A stretch of 64,000 bases of DNA from Caldanaerobius polysaccharolyticus DSM 13641 (GTDB taxonomy: Bacteria > Bacillota > Thermoanaerobacteria > Thermoanaerobacterales > Caldanaerobiaceae). The notes beneath the pieces were generated by a model. That model saw only the letters and a list, made by a program, of their open reading frames with translations, did no database searches and was not told the DNA's origin. A program made the position numbers and the translations under genes. Numbering within the stretch: the stretch's first letter is position 1; the number at the start of each line of letters is the position of its first letter. The stretch covers positions 552,421 through 616,420 of the forward strand of contig NZ_KE386495.1 of the NCBI RefSeq assembly GCF_000427425.1. Direction: 5' to 3'. Shown piece by piece: positions 37,478 through 46,765 of this stretch.

Positions 37478-38416
37478 CTAAGCAAATTTCACAGCGTTTA
37501 TCACCGATCGCCTGACAGCCTCTACCGCTGCCGCGCATATGGACATAAACATTTTATCTGAAACAGGGGCTTTTGTCCCTGTAGACAATGCAAACATGGT
37601 GTCGCCATCGCTCATGGTGTGAACAGGTTTTATGGCCATGGCAAGGCCGTCATGGGATATAGATGCCAGTTTATTTGCCTGTTCCTTTGTAAGCGCTCCA
37701 TCTGTGGCCACAACACCGATAGTGGTGTTACACCCTTTCAGTTCGCCGGATATGTCTTTTAAATCCCATACAGCCCCAAATTTTAAAAGGTATTCTGCCG
37801 TGTTTATAAAGCCCCTCTCTCCCCTGGCCCCTGCGATTATAGTACCTTCATCGTATACATCCCCAAGGGCATTTACCACTACAATAGCCCCCACGGTTAT
37901 ACCTCCCAGGGATATGGAGGCAGTCCCTACACCTCCTTTGTCTGCACATTTCATGCCTAGTATCTTGCCTATTGTAGCCCCTGTGCCAGCTCCCACAGTG
38001 CCTTGAGGCACGTCCCCTTCTGACGCATCGACACACGCCCTGTACCCCATCGCTTCATCAGGTCTCCTTTTGGGATCTCCTATGCCCAAATCGTATATCA
38101 CCGCTGCTGGAACTATGGGAACTTTAGCGTAAGCAGTATCAAAGCCTATGCCTTTTTCCTCTAAATACCGCATGACTCCCGCTGCGGCATTTAGCCCAAA
38201 GGCGCTACCCCCTGCCAGGAGAACGCCGTGGACGTGCTGCACCAGGTTGGCAGGCCGCAAAAGGTCTGTCTCCCTGGTGCCAGGAGCTGATCCCCTGACA
38301 TCTACGCCGCCTACAGCACCTCTCTCGCACAGCACCACAGTACATCCCGTCATGGCCTTGTAGTCAGAAGCGTGGCCTACTTTTATGCCTTCTACATCGG
38401 TTATGGCATTAAACAT
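37478..38416 (-). CDS. P1 (DmpA/NylC-like) self-cleaving peptidase
   Basis: A 312-residue N-terminal-nucleophile hydrolase of the DmpA/NylC group. Such enzymes cut themselves before a Ser or Thr which becomes the catalytic residue. By position and motif ([13 protein letters not shown]) I infer cleavage between N230 and T231. [16 protein letters not shown] and [17 protein letters not shown] are family landmarks. Substrates may be beta-aminopeptides or cyclic or linear amides; unknown here. It overlaps the birA end by eight bases. Confidence 0.88.
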   Translation of the reverse strand: MFNAITDVEGIKVGHASDYKAMTGCTVVLCERGAVGGVDVRGSAPGTRETDLLRPANLVQHVHGVLLAGGSAFGLNAAAGVMRYLEEKGIGFDTAYAKVPIVPAAVIYDLGIGDPKRRPDEAMGYRACVDASEGDVPQGTVGAGTGATIGKILGMKCADKGGVGTASISLGGITVGAIVVVNALGDVYDEGTIIAGARGERGFINTAEYLLKFGAVWDLKDISGELKGCNTTIGVVATDGALTKEQANKLASISHDGLAMAIKPVHTMSDGDTMFALSTGTKAPVSDKMFMSICAAAVEAVRRSVINAVKFA

Positions 38417-39419
38417 ACCCGAGCACCCCTCTCACCGACACCTCGCCGGCAATTACCGCTTCAGTGCTGCCATCCTGCTTCTTTACAATAAGTGCTCCCC
38501 TATCATCGATATCCACCGCCAAAGCGTCAAACCCACCGCCTTTTTCCATCACCCTTACCGGCCTGCCAATGGTAACAGATAGCTTTTTGCAGTCCTTAAT
38601 TATATCCGGAAAATCACCTTTTAAAAAACCCTCGTAAAGTTTTTCAAAATTGTTCAACACCTCAGCCAGCAGTGCCTTCCTGTCCACAACGCCATCGTTC
38701 TGGTTTGGCATGGTCTTTTTTCTCTCAATCAATAAGGATGTAGCTACATCCTTTAATCCCTCAGGAAATCTTTCATTATTCACGTTTATCCCTATCCCCA
38801 CCACCACGGAATTCACAGCATCGATTTCCGCGCTTAACTCTGTCAATATACCGCAAACTTTTCTGCCGTCCATTATTATGTCGTTAGGCCACTTAATGCC
38901 AGCGTTAATCCCCACTGCGCTTTTTATAGCTCTAGCTACAGCCAGCGCTGCTACATGGGTCAAGCGCGGTGCTTCTTGAGGCGTTATATCGGGTTTTAAA
39001 TACAGCGACATCCAGATACCTTGACCCTTCGGCGATACCCATGCCCTGCCTGTCCTGCCTCTACCTGCCGTTTGCTCTTCTGCCACCACAACGGCGCCTT
39101 CAGGAGTGTTTTCCGGGAGAGCCTTTGCCTGTGTATTGGTAGACCCCACTGTGTTAAAGTAAAAGTAATTTCTACCTATGTACTTTGTCTTAAGGTAAGG
39201 TTCTACCTCATCGTAAATGAGTATATCAGGCTCTTTAATCAGCATGTATCCCTTTTTTGTAGCAGATTCTATGACGTAACCCATCTCTCTCAGAACGTTG
39301 ACGTGTTTCCATACGGCAGTTCTGGATACGCCCATCCTATCGCAGATCTGCTGTCCCGAAACGTAAGCGCCTTTGTTCTCTTTTAATATCCTGAGCAATA
39401 GGTTTGTCTCTTGTGCCAT
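38409..39419 (-). CDS. birA: Biotin--protein ligase with HTH domain
   Basis: Attaches biotin to carboxylases and carrier proteins and represses biotin genes. The 336 residues comprise an N-terminal winged helix (VSGQQICDRMGVSRTAVWKHV), the ligase core with GRGRTGRAWVSPKG and KWPNDI, and a small C-terminal SH3-like domain. Its target may include the biotin carrier of the decarboxylase encoded about 3 kb upstream (42666-43073). Confidence 0.95.
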   Translation of the reverse strand: MAQETNLLLRILKENKGAYVSGQQICDRMGVSRTAVWKHVNVLREMGYVIESATKKGYMLIKEPDILIYDEVEPYLKTKYIGRNYFYFNTVGSTNTQAKALPENTPEGAVVVAEEQTAGRGRTGRAWVSPKGQGIWMSLYLKPDITPQEAPRLTHVAALAVARAIKSAVGINAGIKWPNDIIMDGRKVCGILTELSAEIDAVNSVVVGIGINVNNERFPEGLKDVATSLLIERKKTMPNQNDGVVDRKALLAEVLNNFEKLYEGFLKGDFPDIIKDCKKLSVTIGRPVRVMEKGGGFDALAVDIDDRGALIVKKQDGSTEAVIAGEVSVRGVLGYV

Positions 39420-39480
39420 AATACATTCCTTCTCCCTGCGCTTTTTATCAAAAAACTCAAAAAGCTGGATATATTATAAG

Positions 39481-39499
39481 AGCAGGCTTAAAGCCTGCT
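39481..39499 (-). terminator. Palindromic hairpin after the ECF S-component gene
   Basis: AGCAGGCT/AGCCTGCT around TTA is a perfect palindrome, followed on the minus strand by CTTATAAT. The tail is poor in T, so it may be a weak terminator; a TATAAT at 39475-39480 could serve birA. Confidence 0.5.
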
Positions 39500-39509
39500 T
39501 ATCTCAATA

Positions 39510-40028
39510 TCAACCGCTGTTTCTCATGCGCTTTATAGCTTTAACTATAGTTGTCGTCAGGAGCATGGCTACTATTACCTCAAAAATCCCGTTTTTCAAG
39601 GCGATGCCCCAAGCCACCTGCGGCGTAAGGTACTTAAAAGCCACCGCCATGGTCAGCACCCCTGCGGTATTGGTAAAGGTTCCCGCCGCAGCTGCCAAAG
39701 GCGTATTCTTAGACCACCTGTATACCACATATGCCACGACTCCTATAAAGATCCTGGGAATAATAGCAACCCTGGGATCTGCAAACAGCGGTGTGGTAGA
39801 CCTCAAAAAGCTGGTAAGTCCGAAGATCAACCCTATAGCAGCACCTACATACGGTCCTTCCAGCACACCGCCTATGATAGCTGGAATGTGCATCGTGGTA
39901 GCCGACGCAATACCCAAGGGTATATATCCCAGTGGCGTCATGCTCAACACGATAGACAATGCCGACAACAGACCCGCCGTGGTCAGCTGCTTGGTCTTTG
40001 CCAGTGCCCTGGCATTGCTCTTGATCAC
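39510..40028 (-). CDS. ECF transporter substrate-binding (S) component
   Basis: A 172-residue membrane protein of the ECF vitamin-transporter S family, with about six hydrophobic segments (LTTAGLLSALSIVLSM, IPAIIGGVLEGPYVGAAIG). S components capture a vitamin and share an energising module, not encoded here. I place the start at GTG 40028, eight bases from GGAGG. The open frame continues to an ATG at 40145, but this ATG overlaps the promoter -10. Neighbours coaX and birA suggest pantothenate or biotin as guesses only. Confidence 0.82.
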   Translation of the reverse strand: MIKSNARALAKTKQLTTAGLLSALSIVLSMTPLGYIPLGIASATTMHIPAIIGGVLEGPYVGAAIGLIFGLTSFLRSTTPLFADPRVAIIPRIFIGVVAYVVYRWSKNTPLAAAAGTFTNTAGVLTMAVAFKYLTPQVAWGIALKNGIFEVIVAMLLTTTIVKAIKRMRNSG

Positions 40029-40130
40029 CTGATTCACCTCCGTTCCAGTTCCTTTCAGGATACCGGACGATCTTAAATTGAAAGCACTCCAATTTACGCC
40101 TCGTCCTGTCCGGCTCACATCGATACCGGC
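40029..40130 (-). promoter_or_regulatory. Structured leader of the ECF S-component gene
   Basis: About 100 bases between promoter and start fold readily: GCCGG/CCGG repeats near the 5' end, GGACG/CGTCC (enclosing AAATTG/CAATTT) and TCCT/AGGA just before the ribosome site. The arrangement resembles a riboswitch leader. I could not match TPP, FMN, THF, cobalamin or preQ1 signatures. Confidence 0.4.
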
Positions 40131-40136
40131 AAATAT

Positions 40137-40165
40137 ATTATACATTTTACGCCTAAATCATTCAA
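40137..40165 (-). promoter_or_regulatory. Sigma-A promoter of the ECF S-component gene
   Basis: TTGAAT (40160-40165), 17 bases, TATAAT (40137-40142), immediately after the Nramp stop codon. Confidence 0.7.
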
Positions 40166-40171
40166 CCGTGA

Positions 40172-41434
40172 CTAAACAAATAACGACCTTAAAGTATCAA
40201 TAAGCAACATCACGTTAAAGTAAGTGACTATCGAACCCACGGTCCACAGGAGAATTTTGTCCAACGCGCTGTTAGCATACTTACCCATTACCCTCTGCGA
40301 CGATGTCAGATAAATCTGCGTGAAAACAGTCAGCGGCAGCTGAACGCTTAAAAAAAGCTGGGACACTATCAATCCGCTGAAGGGATTCTTTATTAAAAAT
40401 GCGACAGCCGCTGCCAGGGCAAAAGTGATGCCCACCCCTACTTTTGTATGCCTGTCGTATATATTATAAGGCTCTCGGTAGAGGCCGGCAAAAATAGATC
40501 CTCCGGCCATGCCCGCCGTAACACTGGAAGATATCCCTGATAACAAGAGAGCCAACGCGAAGACGACCAAAGCCATATCCCCCAGCAATGGCCTCAAGGT
40601 CTCCTGAGCCTGGTCAAGGGCTGTTACTTTAACTCCTCTAGCGAAAAAAGTGGACGCGGCGAGAAGTATCATGGCGCTGTTTATGGCCCAGCCGGCTACC
40701 ATTGAAAACAGCGTGTCCATAAATTCGTACTTAAGCTGATGCCTTATAGTCTCTTCATCCTTAAGGTTCCACTGCCTGCTCTGGATCACCTCTGAATGAA
40801 GGTACATGTTGTGAGGCATAACCACCGCCCCCATCAAGCTCATGACAATGGGCAAAGCCCCTGAAGGCACGCGGGGCATAACCCAGCTTAAAGCCGCCTT
40901 ATTCCAATCTATGTGCACAAGGCTTAATTCAAATACAAAGGAGATCCCTATAAGGGAGACAAAACCTATGATAAGCCTCTCTATCTTTTTATAGGAGTTT
41001 GAGTAGAGAAGCCAGCTGACCAAAGCCACTACCATTACCGCCCCCACTTTCACCGGTAAGCCAAAGAGCATGTGCAGGGCTATCCCGGCTCCCACGATTT
41101 CAGCCAGAGCAGTGGACACCGCCGCCAGCATAGCAGATGCCAGTATAACTCTAGCGACAACGGGATTTATATACATAGCAGTAGCTTCAGACAGGCAGTA
41201 ACCCGTGGAAATGCCCAGATGGGCTGCATTGTGCTGCAGTATAATCAGCATGACAGTAGACAGGGTTATAATCCATAAAAGTTCATAACCATAGTACGAG
41301 CCTGCCGACACGTTAGATGCCCAATTCCCCGGGTCTATAAACCCAACAGTTACCAGAAAGCCCGGACCTATGTACCTTAAAAATTCAAAAGCCATAAGGC
41401 GCGGCTTATGGGTTTTCTTGAGGAAATTCCACAT
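40172..41434 (-). CDS. Nramp-family divalent metal transporter
   Basis: A 420-residue proton-coupled metal transporter with about eleven membrane segments. The metal-site motifs are intact: FIDPGNWASN in segment 1 and VVMPHNMYLHS in segment 6, whose Met-Pro-His suits manganese or iron. ATG at 41434 is six bases from AAGGTG; two upstream in-frame starts lack spacing. It lies 43 bases after the decarboxylase beta-subunit gene and probably shares its transcript. Confidence 0.93.
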   Translation of the reverse strand: MWNFLKKTHKPRLMAFEFLRYIGPGFLVTVGFIDPGNWASNVSAGSYYGYELLWIITLSTVMLIILQHNAAHLGISTGYCLSEATAMYINPVVARVILASAMLAAVSTALAEIVGAGIALHMLFGLPVKVGAVMVVALVSWLLYSNSYKKIERLIIGFVSLIGISFVFELSLVHIDWNKAALSWVMPRVPSGALPIVMSLMGAVVMPHNMYLHSEVIQSRQWNLKDEETIRHQLKYEFMDTLFSMVAGWAINSAMILLAASTFFARGVKVTALDQAQETLRPLLGDMALVVFALALLLSGISSSVTAGMAGGSIFAGLYREPYNIYDRHTKVGVGITFALAAAVAFLIKNPFSGLIVSQLFLSVQLPLTVFTQIYLTSSQRVMGKYANSALDKILLWTVGSIVTYFNVMLLIDTLRSLFV

Positions 41435-41477
41435 GCGCATCACCTTAATTTACAAAGTCCCGCAGGGCGCTTTATGT

Positions 41478-42644
41478 TCAACTGCCTAACATTGAAAGAA
41501 ATACGCCTGCTGCCACCGCCGTCCCTATGACCCCTGCCACATTGGGCCCCATAGCGTGCATCAGCACGAAGTTACCAGGTCTGGCCTTTTGGGCTTCCAC
41601 CTGAGACACCCTGGCCGCCATGGGAACCGCCGAAACCCCTGCCGAACCTATAAGGGGGTTGATCTTACCCCTGGATAGCCAGTTCATTATCTTGCCCAGG
41701 ATCACGCCACCGGCTGTAGACACCCCAAAAGCCACCAATCCCAAAACTACAATACCCAATGTCTTGGCATTTAAAAACCTCTCCGCACTGGCTGTAGCCC
41801 CTACGGACGTGCCCAAAAATATGACGATAATGTTATTGAGCTCATTTTGAGCGGTTTTTGACAGCCTGTCCACAACCCCTGATTCTCTAAACAAATTGCC
41901 CATCATCAGCATGCCTATAAGAGGCGCTGCAGGAGGCAGTATAAGGGACACCAGTATTGTCACCACAATGGGAAACACGATCTTTTCAGTCCTGGAGACG
42001 GGTCTTAATTGTTCCATCATGATCTCCCGCTCTTTTTGCGTCGTCAAAAGCCTCATAATAGGCGGCTGTATAATCGGTACCAAAGCCATATAAGAGTAAG
42101 CAGCAACCGCTATAGGCCCAAGGAGATTAGGGGCAAGTTTAGTGCTCAGGTATATAGCGGTAGGTCCGTCAGCACCGCCTATGATGCCTATAGAAGCCGC
42201 CTCTTTTAATGTATACCCGAGGAAAATCGACGCCACATTAAAGGTTATAAACACACCCAGCTGGGCTGCTGCACCCATGATTATACTGGCAGGATTGGCA
42301 ATTAAGGGGCCAAAGTCTGTCATGGCGCCGACTCCTAAAAAGATCAGCGGAGGAAAAATCCCCAGAAAGTCCCCCTGATACAGATAGTACAGCAGACCGC
42401 CTACGCTCTTTAGCACAGGGATTCCATCCCTGCCGAGCGCATAAGAAGGAGGCTCCATCAGGCCACTTAGCGGGAGATTGGCCAGCAACATACCGAATGA
42501 TATAGGCAGGAGCAAAAGCGGCTCATATTTTTTCCCGATAGCCAGGTAAATAAGCACCAGCGCTATAGCTATCATAATCATATGCTTCCATGTAAGGGCT
42601 GCAAAGCCGCTTTGACTCCACAGATTCACTAACGCTTGTACCAT
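41478..42644 (-). CDS. mmdB: Sodium-pumping decarboxylase beta subunit
   Basis: The membrane subunit of the oxaloacetate/methylmalonyl-CoA decarboxylase family that couples loss of CO2 from carboxybiotin to sodium export. Its 388 residues contain the family stretches GVGAMTDFGPLIANP and GGADGPTAIYLSTKLAP, with the conserved Asp residues of the sodium path, and TSVGATASAERFL. ATG at 42644 is eight bases from GAAGG. It closes the mmdA-D-C-B set. Confidence 0.94.
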   Translation of the reverse strand: MVQALVNLWSQSGFAALTWKHMIMIAIALVLIYLAIGKKYEPLLLLPISFGMLLANLPLSGLMEPPSYALGRDGIPVLKSVGGLLYYLYQGDFLGIFPPLIFLGVGAMTDFGPLIANPASIIMGAAAQLGVFITFNVASIFLGYTLKEAASIGIIGGADGPTAIYLSTKLAPNLLGPIAVAAYSYMALVPIIQPPIMRLLTTQKEREIMMEQLRPVSRTEKIVFPIVVTILVSLILPPAAPLIGMLMMGNLFRESGVVDRLSKTAQNELNNIIVIFLGTSVGATASAERFLNAKTLGIVVLGLVAFGVSTAGGVILGKIMNWLSRGKINPLIGSAGVSAVPMAARVSQVEAQKARPGNFVLMHAMGPNVAGVIGTAVAAGVFLSMLGS

Positions 42645-42665
42645 GGTTTTCACCTTCTCCCGGAA

Positions 42666-43073
42666 TTACTTCAACACCAGGAGCACATCACCTGTGTTCA
42701 CAGAAGCTCCTTTTGAAACCTGAATGGATATTACGGTGCCATCCTGGGGCGCTATTATCTCGTTTTCCATCTTCATGGCCTCAAGGATCATTACCACATC
42801 GCCTTTTTTCACGGCCTGCCCTTCTTTAACCTTCACATCCAATATGGTTCCAGGCATAGGAGCATTGACCTTAAACCCGCCGGAGGGTACTTCTTTTTTA
42901 GGTTGCACAGGAGTTTGTTCACTTTTAGATACGGATTTTGCAATCGGATTTTCCACCTGCCCAGCAGGCACTTCCACTTTTGGCGTTATTGTCTCTTCTC
43001 CCTTATCGGATTTAACCTCCTCTACTATGACTTCGTACGTATTGCCGTTTACAGTGACATTAAATTTTTTCAC
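42666..43073 (-). CDS. mmdC: Biotin carrier subunit of the decarboxylase
   Basis: A 135-residue biotinyl carrier: N-terminal linker region, a Pro/Ala-rich hinge (about 35-65), and a C-terminal biotinyl domain with the biotinylated Lys in EAMKMENEI. GTG at 43073 lies seven bases after GGGAGG. It ferries the carboxyl group from MmdA to MmdB. Confidence 0.93.
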   Translation of the reverse strand: MKKFNVTVNGNTYEVIVEEVKSDKGEETITPKVEVPAGQVENPIAKSVSKSEQTPVQPKKEVPSGGFKVNAPMPGTILDVKVKEGQAVKKGDVVMILEAMKMENEIIAPQDGTVISIQVSKGASVNTGDVLLVLK

Positions 43074-43087
43074 GCGTATACCTCCCA

Positions 43088-43438
43088 TCATATTCTTGAA
43101 TTGATAATGTCATTTCTGCCAGCTTTGGCCCACGTTGGCGCCTGTCCAGTCTTTCTCAAAGACCTTATTTTCAATTTAAAATCGCTTTTACCATATGAGG
43201 CAATAGCAGCGGATATAACAGCTATGAGCTCCTCATCCATATCATTACCCTGCTCTTTAGCATCTTTTTCATCCTGCCTATCATTCACCTTGGGTTTCTC
43301 CACATGCCTTTCATTGCCCACAAAAGCGTATTTAAAGAGCAGTATGACAAGGCAAAGTATAATCAGCACAGCAAATACAATCCCCATGCCCAGTACGGTT
43401 ATAAGCGCATTTTCTCCTAATAGCTGAATAAAACTCAC
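43088..43438 (-). CDS. mmdD: OadG-like gamma/delta subunit of the decarboxylase
   Basis: A 116-residue subunit with one membrane segment (about 8-32, LGENALITVLGMGIVFAVLI), a charged linker, and a C-terminal region resembling the family zone (AAIASYGKSDFKLKIRSL). Such subunits assemble the complex. The GTG at 43438 is six bases from GAGGTG. It lies directly after mmdA. Confidence 0.85.
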   Translation of the reverse strand: MSFIQLLGENALITVLGMGIVFAVLIILCLVILLFKYAFVGNERHVEKPKVNDRQDEKDAKEQGNDMDEELIAVISAAIASYGKSDFKLKIRSLRKTGQAPTWAKAGRNDIINSRI

Positions 43439-43449
43439 ACATACCACCT

Positions 43450-45000
43450 CTACAAAGGCATATTGCCGTGTTTTTTAGGCGGCCTGGTCTCTCTCTTGCC
43501 TGCCAGCATCTCAAAGGCAGCGATTAACCTGGGCCTGGATTCTGCGGGGATTATGACATCGTCTACATAACCTCTGGCAGCTGCCCTGTAAGGGTTGGCA
43601 AACTCCGATCTATACTCTTCTATCTTCTGCTGCCTTGTTGCAATGGGATCTGGTGAATCCTCTATTTCTTTTCTGAACACGATGTTAGCCGCTCCTTCTG
43701 GCCCCATAACCGCTATCTCCGCTGTAGGCCAGGCGTATACCACGTCAGCACCCAGCTCCTTGCTGCACATGGCTATGTATGCTCCACCGTAAGCTTTCCT
43801 TATGATCATGGTCACCTTAGGTACTGAGGCCTCAGAATATGCATACAGCATTTTCGCACCATGCCTTATAATGCCGCCGTATTCCTGATCGGTGCCTGGT
43901 AAAAATCCCGGAACATCTACCAGATTTAAAAGGGGGATGTTAAACGCATCACACGTCCTTATAAACCTCGCTGCCTTATCCGACGCGTTTATATCAAGGC
44001 ATCCAGCCGCCACCTGCGGTTGATTGGCCACAATACCCACCGTCTTGCCGTTTAACCTGGCAAACCCCACCATGATATTCTGGGCAAAATAAGGCTGGAT
44101 TTCAAAAAAGTCTCCTCCATCCACTATCTTCGTTATGATTTCCTTCATATCATAGGGCTTATTGGGGCTGTCTGGAAGTATATCATTTAAAGATTCTTCT
44201 ACCCTGTTTAAATCGTCGTCGGTAACCTGATAAGGCGCATCTTCCAAATTATTAGGTGGTAGATAACTTAAAAGCTTTTTAACCAAAGCTATGGCGTCCT
44301 TTTCGTCAGAGCCTATAAGATGGGCCACGCCGCTTTTGGTATTGTGGGTAACTGCTCCGCCCAATTGTTCGGCGGTGACATCCTCTCCCGTTACTGCCTT
44401 TATTACCTGAGGACCTGTTATAAACATCTGGCTCGTCTTGTCTACCATGACGATAAAATCTGTCAATGCCGGTGAATACACAGCACCTCCTGCGCAGGGC
44501 CCCATGATGACGGTTATCTGGGGTATAACTCCCGACGCCATGGTGTTTCTGTAGAATATGCTGCCATATCCTGACAGAGCGTCTACGCCTTCTTGAATCC
44601 TGGCGCCACCGGAATCGTTTATACCTACCACAGGAGCTCCTGTCTTCATAGCGAGATCCAGCACCTTGCAGATCTTCTTGGCGTGCATTTCCCCTAAAGA
44701 ACCGCCTATCACCGTAAAATCCTGGGCATAAGCATACACCAGCCGGCCGTTTACCGTCCCGTAACCGGTAACCACGCCATCTGCCGGGGCCTTTGTATTG
44801 GCCATATTAAAATCTGTACTCCTATGTTGGACAAAGGCATCCAGCTCTACAAAAGATCCTTCATCAAACAACATGGAAAGGCGCTCTCTGGCAGTAAATT
44901 TACCTGCGCTGTGCTGCTTTTGAATCCTCTCCTCACCGCCGCCCTTTTCGATATTTTCCCTCTTGAGCCGGAGCTCTTCTATCTTTTGCTCGACACTCAA
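43450..45000 (-). CDS. mmdA: Carboxyltransferase subunit (methylmalonyl-CoA decarboxylase alpha)
   Basis: A 516-residue crotonase-fold carboxyltransferase resembling propionyl-CoA carboxylase beta and MmdA. N- and C-terminal acyl-CoA carboxylase domains are present, with GGARIQEGVDALSGYG and the biotin-side GGAYIAMCSKELGAD. Together with the adjacent D, C and B subunits it forms a sodium-pumping decarboxylase for methylmalonyl-CoA (or another acyl-CoA). TTG at 45000 is seven bases from GGAGG; a TATAAT lies upstream near 45023. Confidence 0.92.
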   Translation of the reverse strand: MSVEQKIEELRLKRENIEKGGGEERIQKQHSAGKFTARERLSMLFDEGSFVELDAFVQHRSTDFNMANTKAPADGVVTGYGTVNGRLVYAYAQDFTVIGGSLGEMHAKKICKVLDLAMKTGAPVVGINDSGGARIQEGVDALSGYGSIFYRNTMASGVIPQITVIMGPCAGGAVYSPALTDFIVMVDKTSQMFITGPQVIKAVTGEDVTAEQLGGAVTHNTKSGVAHLIGSDEKDAIALVKKLLSYLPPNNLEDAPYQVTDDDLNRVEESLNDILPDSPNKPYDMKEIITKIVDGGDFFEIQPYFAQNIMVGFARLNGKTVGIVANQPQVAAGCLDINASDKAARFIRTCDAFNIPLLNLVDVPGFLPGTDQEYGGIIRHGAKMLYAYSEASVPKVTMIIRKAYGGAYIAMCSKELGADVVYAWPTAEIAVMGPEGAANIVFRKEIEDSPDPIATRQQKIEEYRSEFANPYRAAARGYVDDVIIPAESRPRLIAAFEMLAGKRETRPPKKHGNMPL

Positions 45001-45071
45001 TTTAATACCTCCATTCTGCCATATTATAGTAAGGCATTAACCCGAATTTCTCCATTGTAATCATTATACCA

Positions 45072-45566
45072 TCATACTTGCAATAGAAGCAAGCCGGGCA
45101 CTCTCCTTATACTTTGCTCTTTTAACGATTGGATATAGTGATCCACCGTATGGCCAAACAGCGCTATGTCAGGACAAATCTCTCGCAATGGCACCAGAAC
45201 AAAAGCCCTTTTTAACATTTCAGGATGAGGAATAGTCAGATGTTCTTCTCTGATAGATATGTTATCGTAAAGCAGGATGTCTATGTCAATGGTCCTAGGC
45301 CCCCACCTTATATCCCTTTTCCTTCCCAGGTCTTTTTCTACATTCTGCACAACACTCAGCAGTTGGTAAGGGGAATAAAAGGTCCTGACTTTCAAGACGG
45401 CATTTAAAAAATCCGGCTGATCTGTGTACCCCACAGGGCTGGTCTCATAAACCGAAGAGCTCTTCAGCACGCCTACACCAGCTTTATTTAAATTTTCTAC
45501 AGCACATTTTAAAAATTTAAACCTGTTTCCCATATTAGAACCCAGGCCAAGGTACGCTATCGGCAA
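45072..45566 (-). CDS. folK: 6-hydroxymethyl-7,8-dihydropterin pyrophosphokinase
   Basis: Transfers pyrophosphate to the pterin precursor of folate. The 164 residues show YLGLGSNMGNRF, YETSPVGYTDQPDFLNAV and the RxxPRTIDID-like GPRTIDIDILLYDN signature. TTG at 45566 overlaps folP by ten bases. No folB lies between the two, although folP-folB-folK is the common order. Confidence 0.94.
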   Translation of the reverse strand: MPIAYLGLGSNMGNRFKFLKCAVENLNKAGVGVLKSSSVYETSPVGYTDQPDFLNAVLKVRTFYSPYQLLSVVQNVEKDLGRKRDIRWGPRTIDIDILLYDNISIREEHLTIPHPEMLKRAFVLVPLREICPDIALFGHTVDHYIQSLKEQSIRRVPGLLLLQV

Positions 45567-46750
45567 ACCTTATCGCCCCTCACCATGGCATCTGTCATCC
45601 TGGCGACTCGCGCCATCTCCTTTACATCGTGTACTCTCACGATATCCACCCCTTGAGTTATACCGTAAGCTACCGTGGCGGCCGTCCCTTCTACCCTTTC
45701 GTCGACCGGAAGGTCCAGCACATGGCCAATCATGGATTTGCGGGATGTGCCTAAGAGAATAGGAAGTCCCAGGCTTCTAAACTCTGAAAGGTGTTTCATG
45801 ATGTACAGGTTTTGTTCAGGGGATTTGCCAAAGCCTATACCCGGGTCTATTATGACTTTTTCTCTGTTTAATCCTGCCTTCACAGCCAGCTCTACAGAGC
45901 GGCGCAAAAAAGCCAGGTGCTCGCTCACCATGTCGTCGTATTGCCTGTCCTCTTTATTAAACATCACCACCACCGGCACATCGTACTCCGCCACCACTTC
46001 AGCCATTTTCTCGTCTTTTTGCAGCCCCCACTGGTCATTTATAATATCAGCGCCCAGTTCCAGCGCTCGCTTTGCCACCTCCGCCTTTGTGGTGTCCACC
46101 GATACAGGCACTCTGACCTCCTTTACCAGCTTTTCTACCACCGGCAGCACCCTGCGCATCTCTTCCTCCAGCGAAACAGGCGTGTAACCAGGTCTTGTGG
46201 ATTCACCCCCCACGTCGATTATATCAGCGCCTTCGTCCACCATGATCTTTGCCCTCTCTACAGCCTTCTCTATGTCCCAATATTTACCGCCGTCAGAAAA
46301 AGAATCGGGAGTTACATTTAATATACCCATTATGTACGTCTTTTCCCCAAGGGGCAGTCTATATCGAGGGGTCTGTATTGCCACAGGCTTGCTTTCACGG
46401 GCATCGAGTATATCCTTCAGTATGCGGGCAATGTGGTCCAACCCCAGATAGGGCTGTAGGCTGAGCTTGTCTATAAGCGACTTATACTGTTTTATATTTC
46501 CCATCACTATGGCGTCAGTGTGCTCCACAGAGCAGTTAACGCAACCCCTGTGCACAGCTACATCCCCGCCTAGTGACAGCATCTCCTGCTTCAATATGTT
46601 GGCAGCTCCAGCTCTAATGCCCTTGACTTTTATCACCACATGGTCCATTTTAGATGCCAGTATATCCAATGCTCCCTCGCTTACCCCTATCTTTTTAAGC
46701 TCGTACAGCATCTCCTCTTTATCTCTTGTCGACATCAACTGGCATTCCAC
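45557..46750 (-). CDS. folP: Dihydropteroate synthase with N-terminal extension
   Basis: Joins the pterin pyrophosphate to p-aminobenzoate. The TIM-barrel DHPS domain starts at about residue 130: GILNVTPDSFSDGG, then DVGGESTRPG and the C-terminal RVHDV. Before it is an extension of about 125 residues with no known motif that I recognise (contains the Cys pair CVNC). Similar long DHPS forms occur in clostridia. GTG at 46750 is seven bases from GGAGG. Confidence 0.92.
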   Translation of the reverse strand: MECQLMSTRDKEEMLYELKKIGVSEGALDILASKMDHVVIKVKGIRAGAANILKQEMLSLGGDVAVHRGCVNCSVEHTDAIVMGNIKQYKSLIDKLSLQPYLGLDHIARILKDILDARESKPVAIQTPRYRLPLGEKTYIMGILNVTPDSFSDGGKYWDIEKAVERAKIMVDEGADIIDVGGESTRPGYTPVSLEEEMRRVLPVVEKLVKEVRVPVSVDTTKAEVAKRALELGADIINDQWGLQKDEKMAEVVAEYDVPVVVMFNKEDRQYDDMVSEHLAFLRRSVELAVKAGLNREKVIIDPGIGFGKSPEQNLYIMKHLSEFRSLGLPILLGTSRKSMIGHVLDLPVDERVEGTAATVAYGITQGVDIVRVHDVKEMARVARMTDAMVRGDKVCR

Positions 46751-46765
46751 GTCACAACCTCCTCC

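Noticed and set aside
40029..40145. Extension of the ECF S-component gene to ATG 40145
   Set aside because: The ATG overlaps the TATAAT of the promoter, has no ribosome site, and the added residues are not membrane-like.
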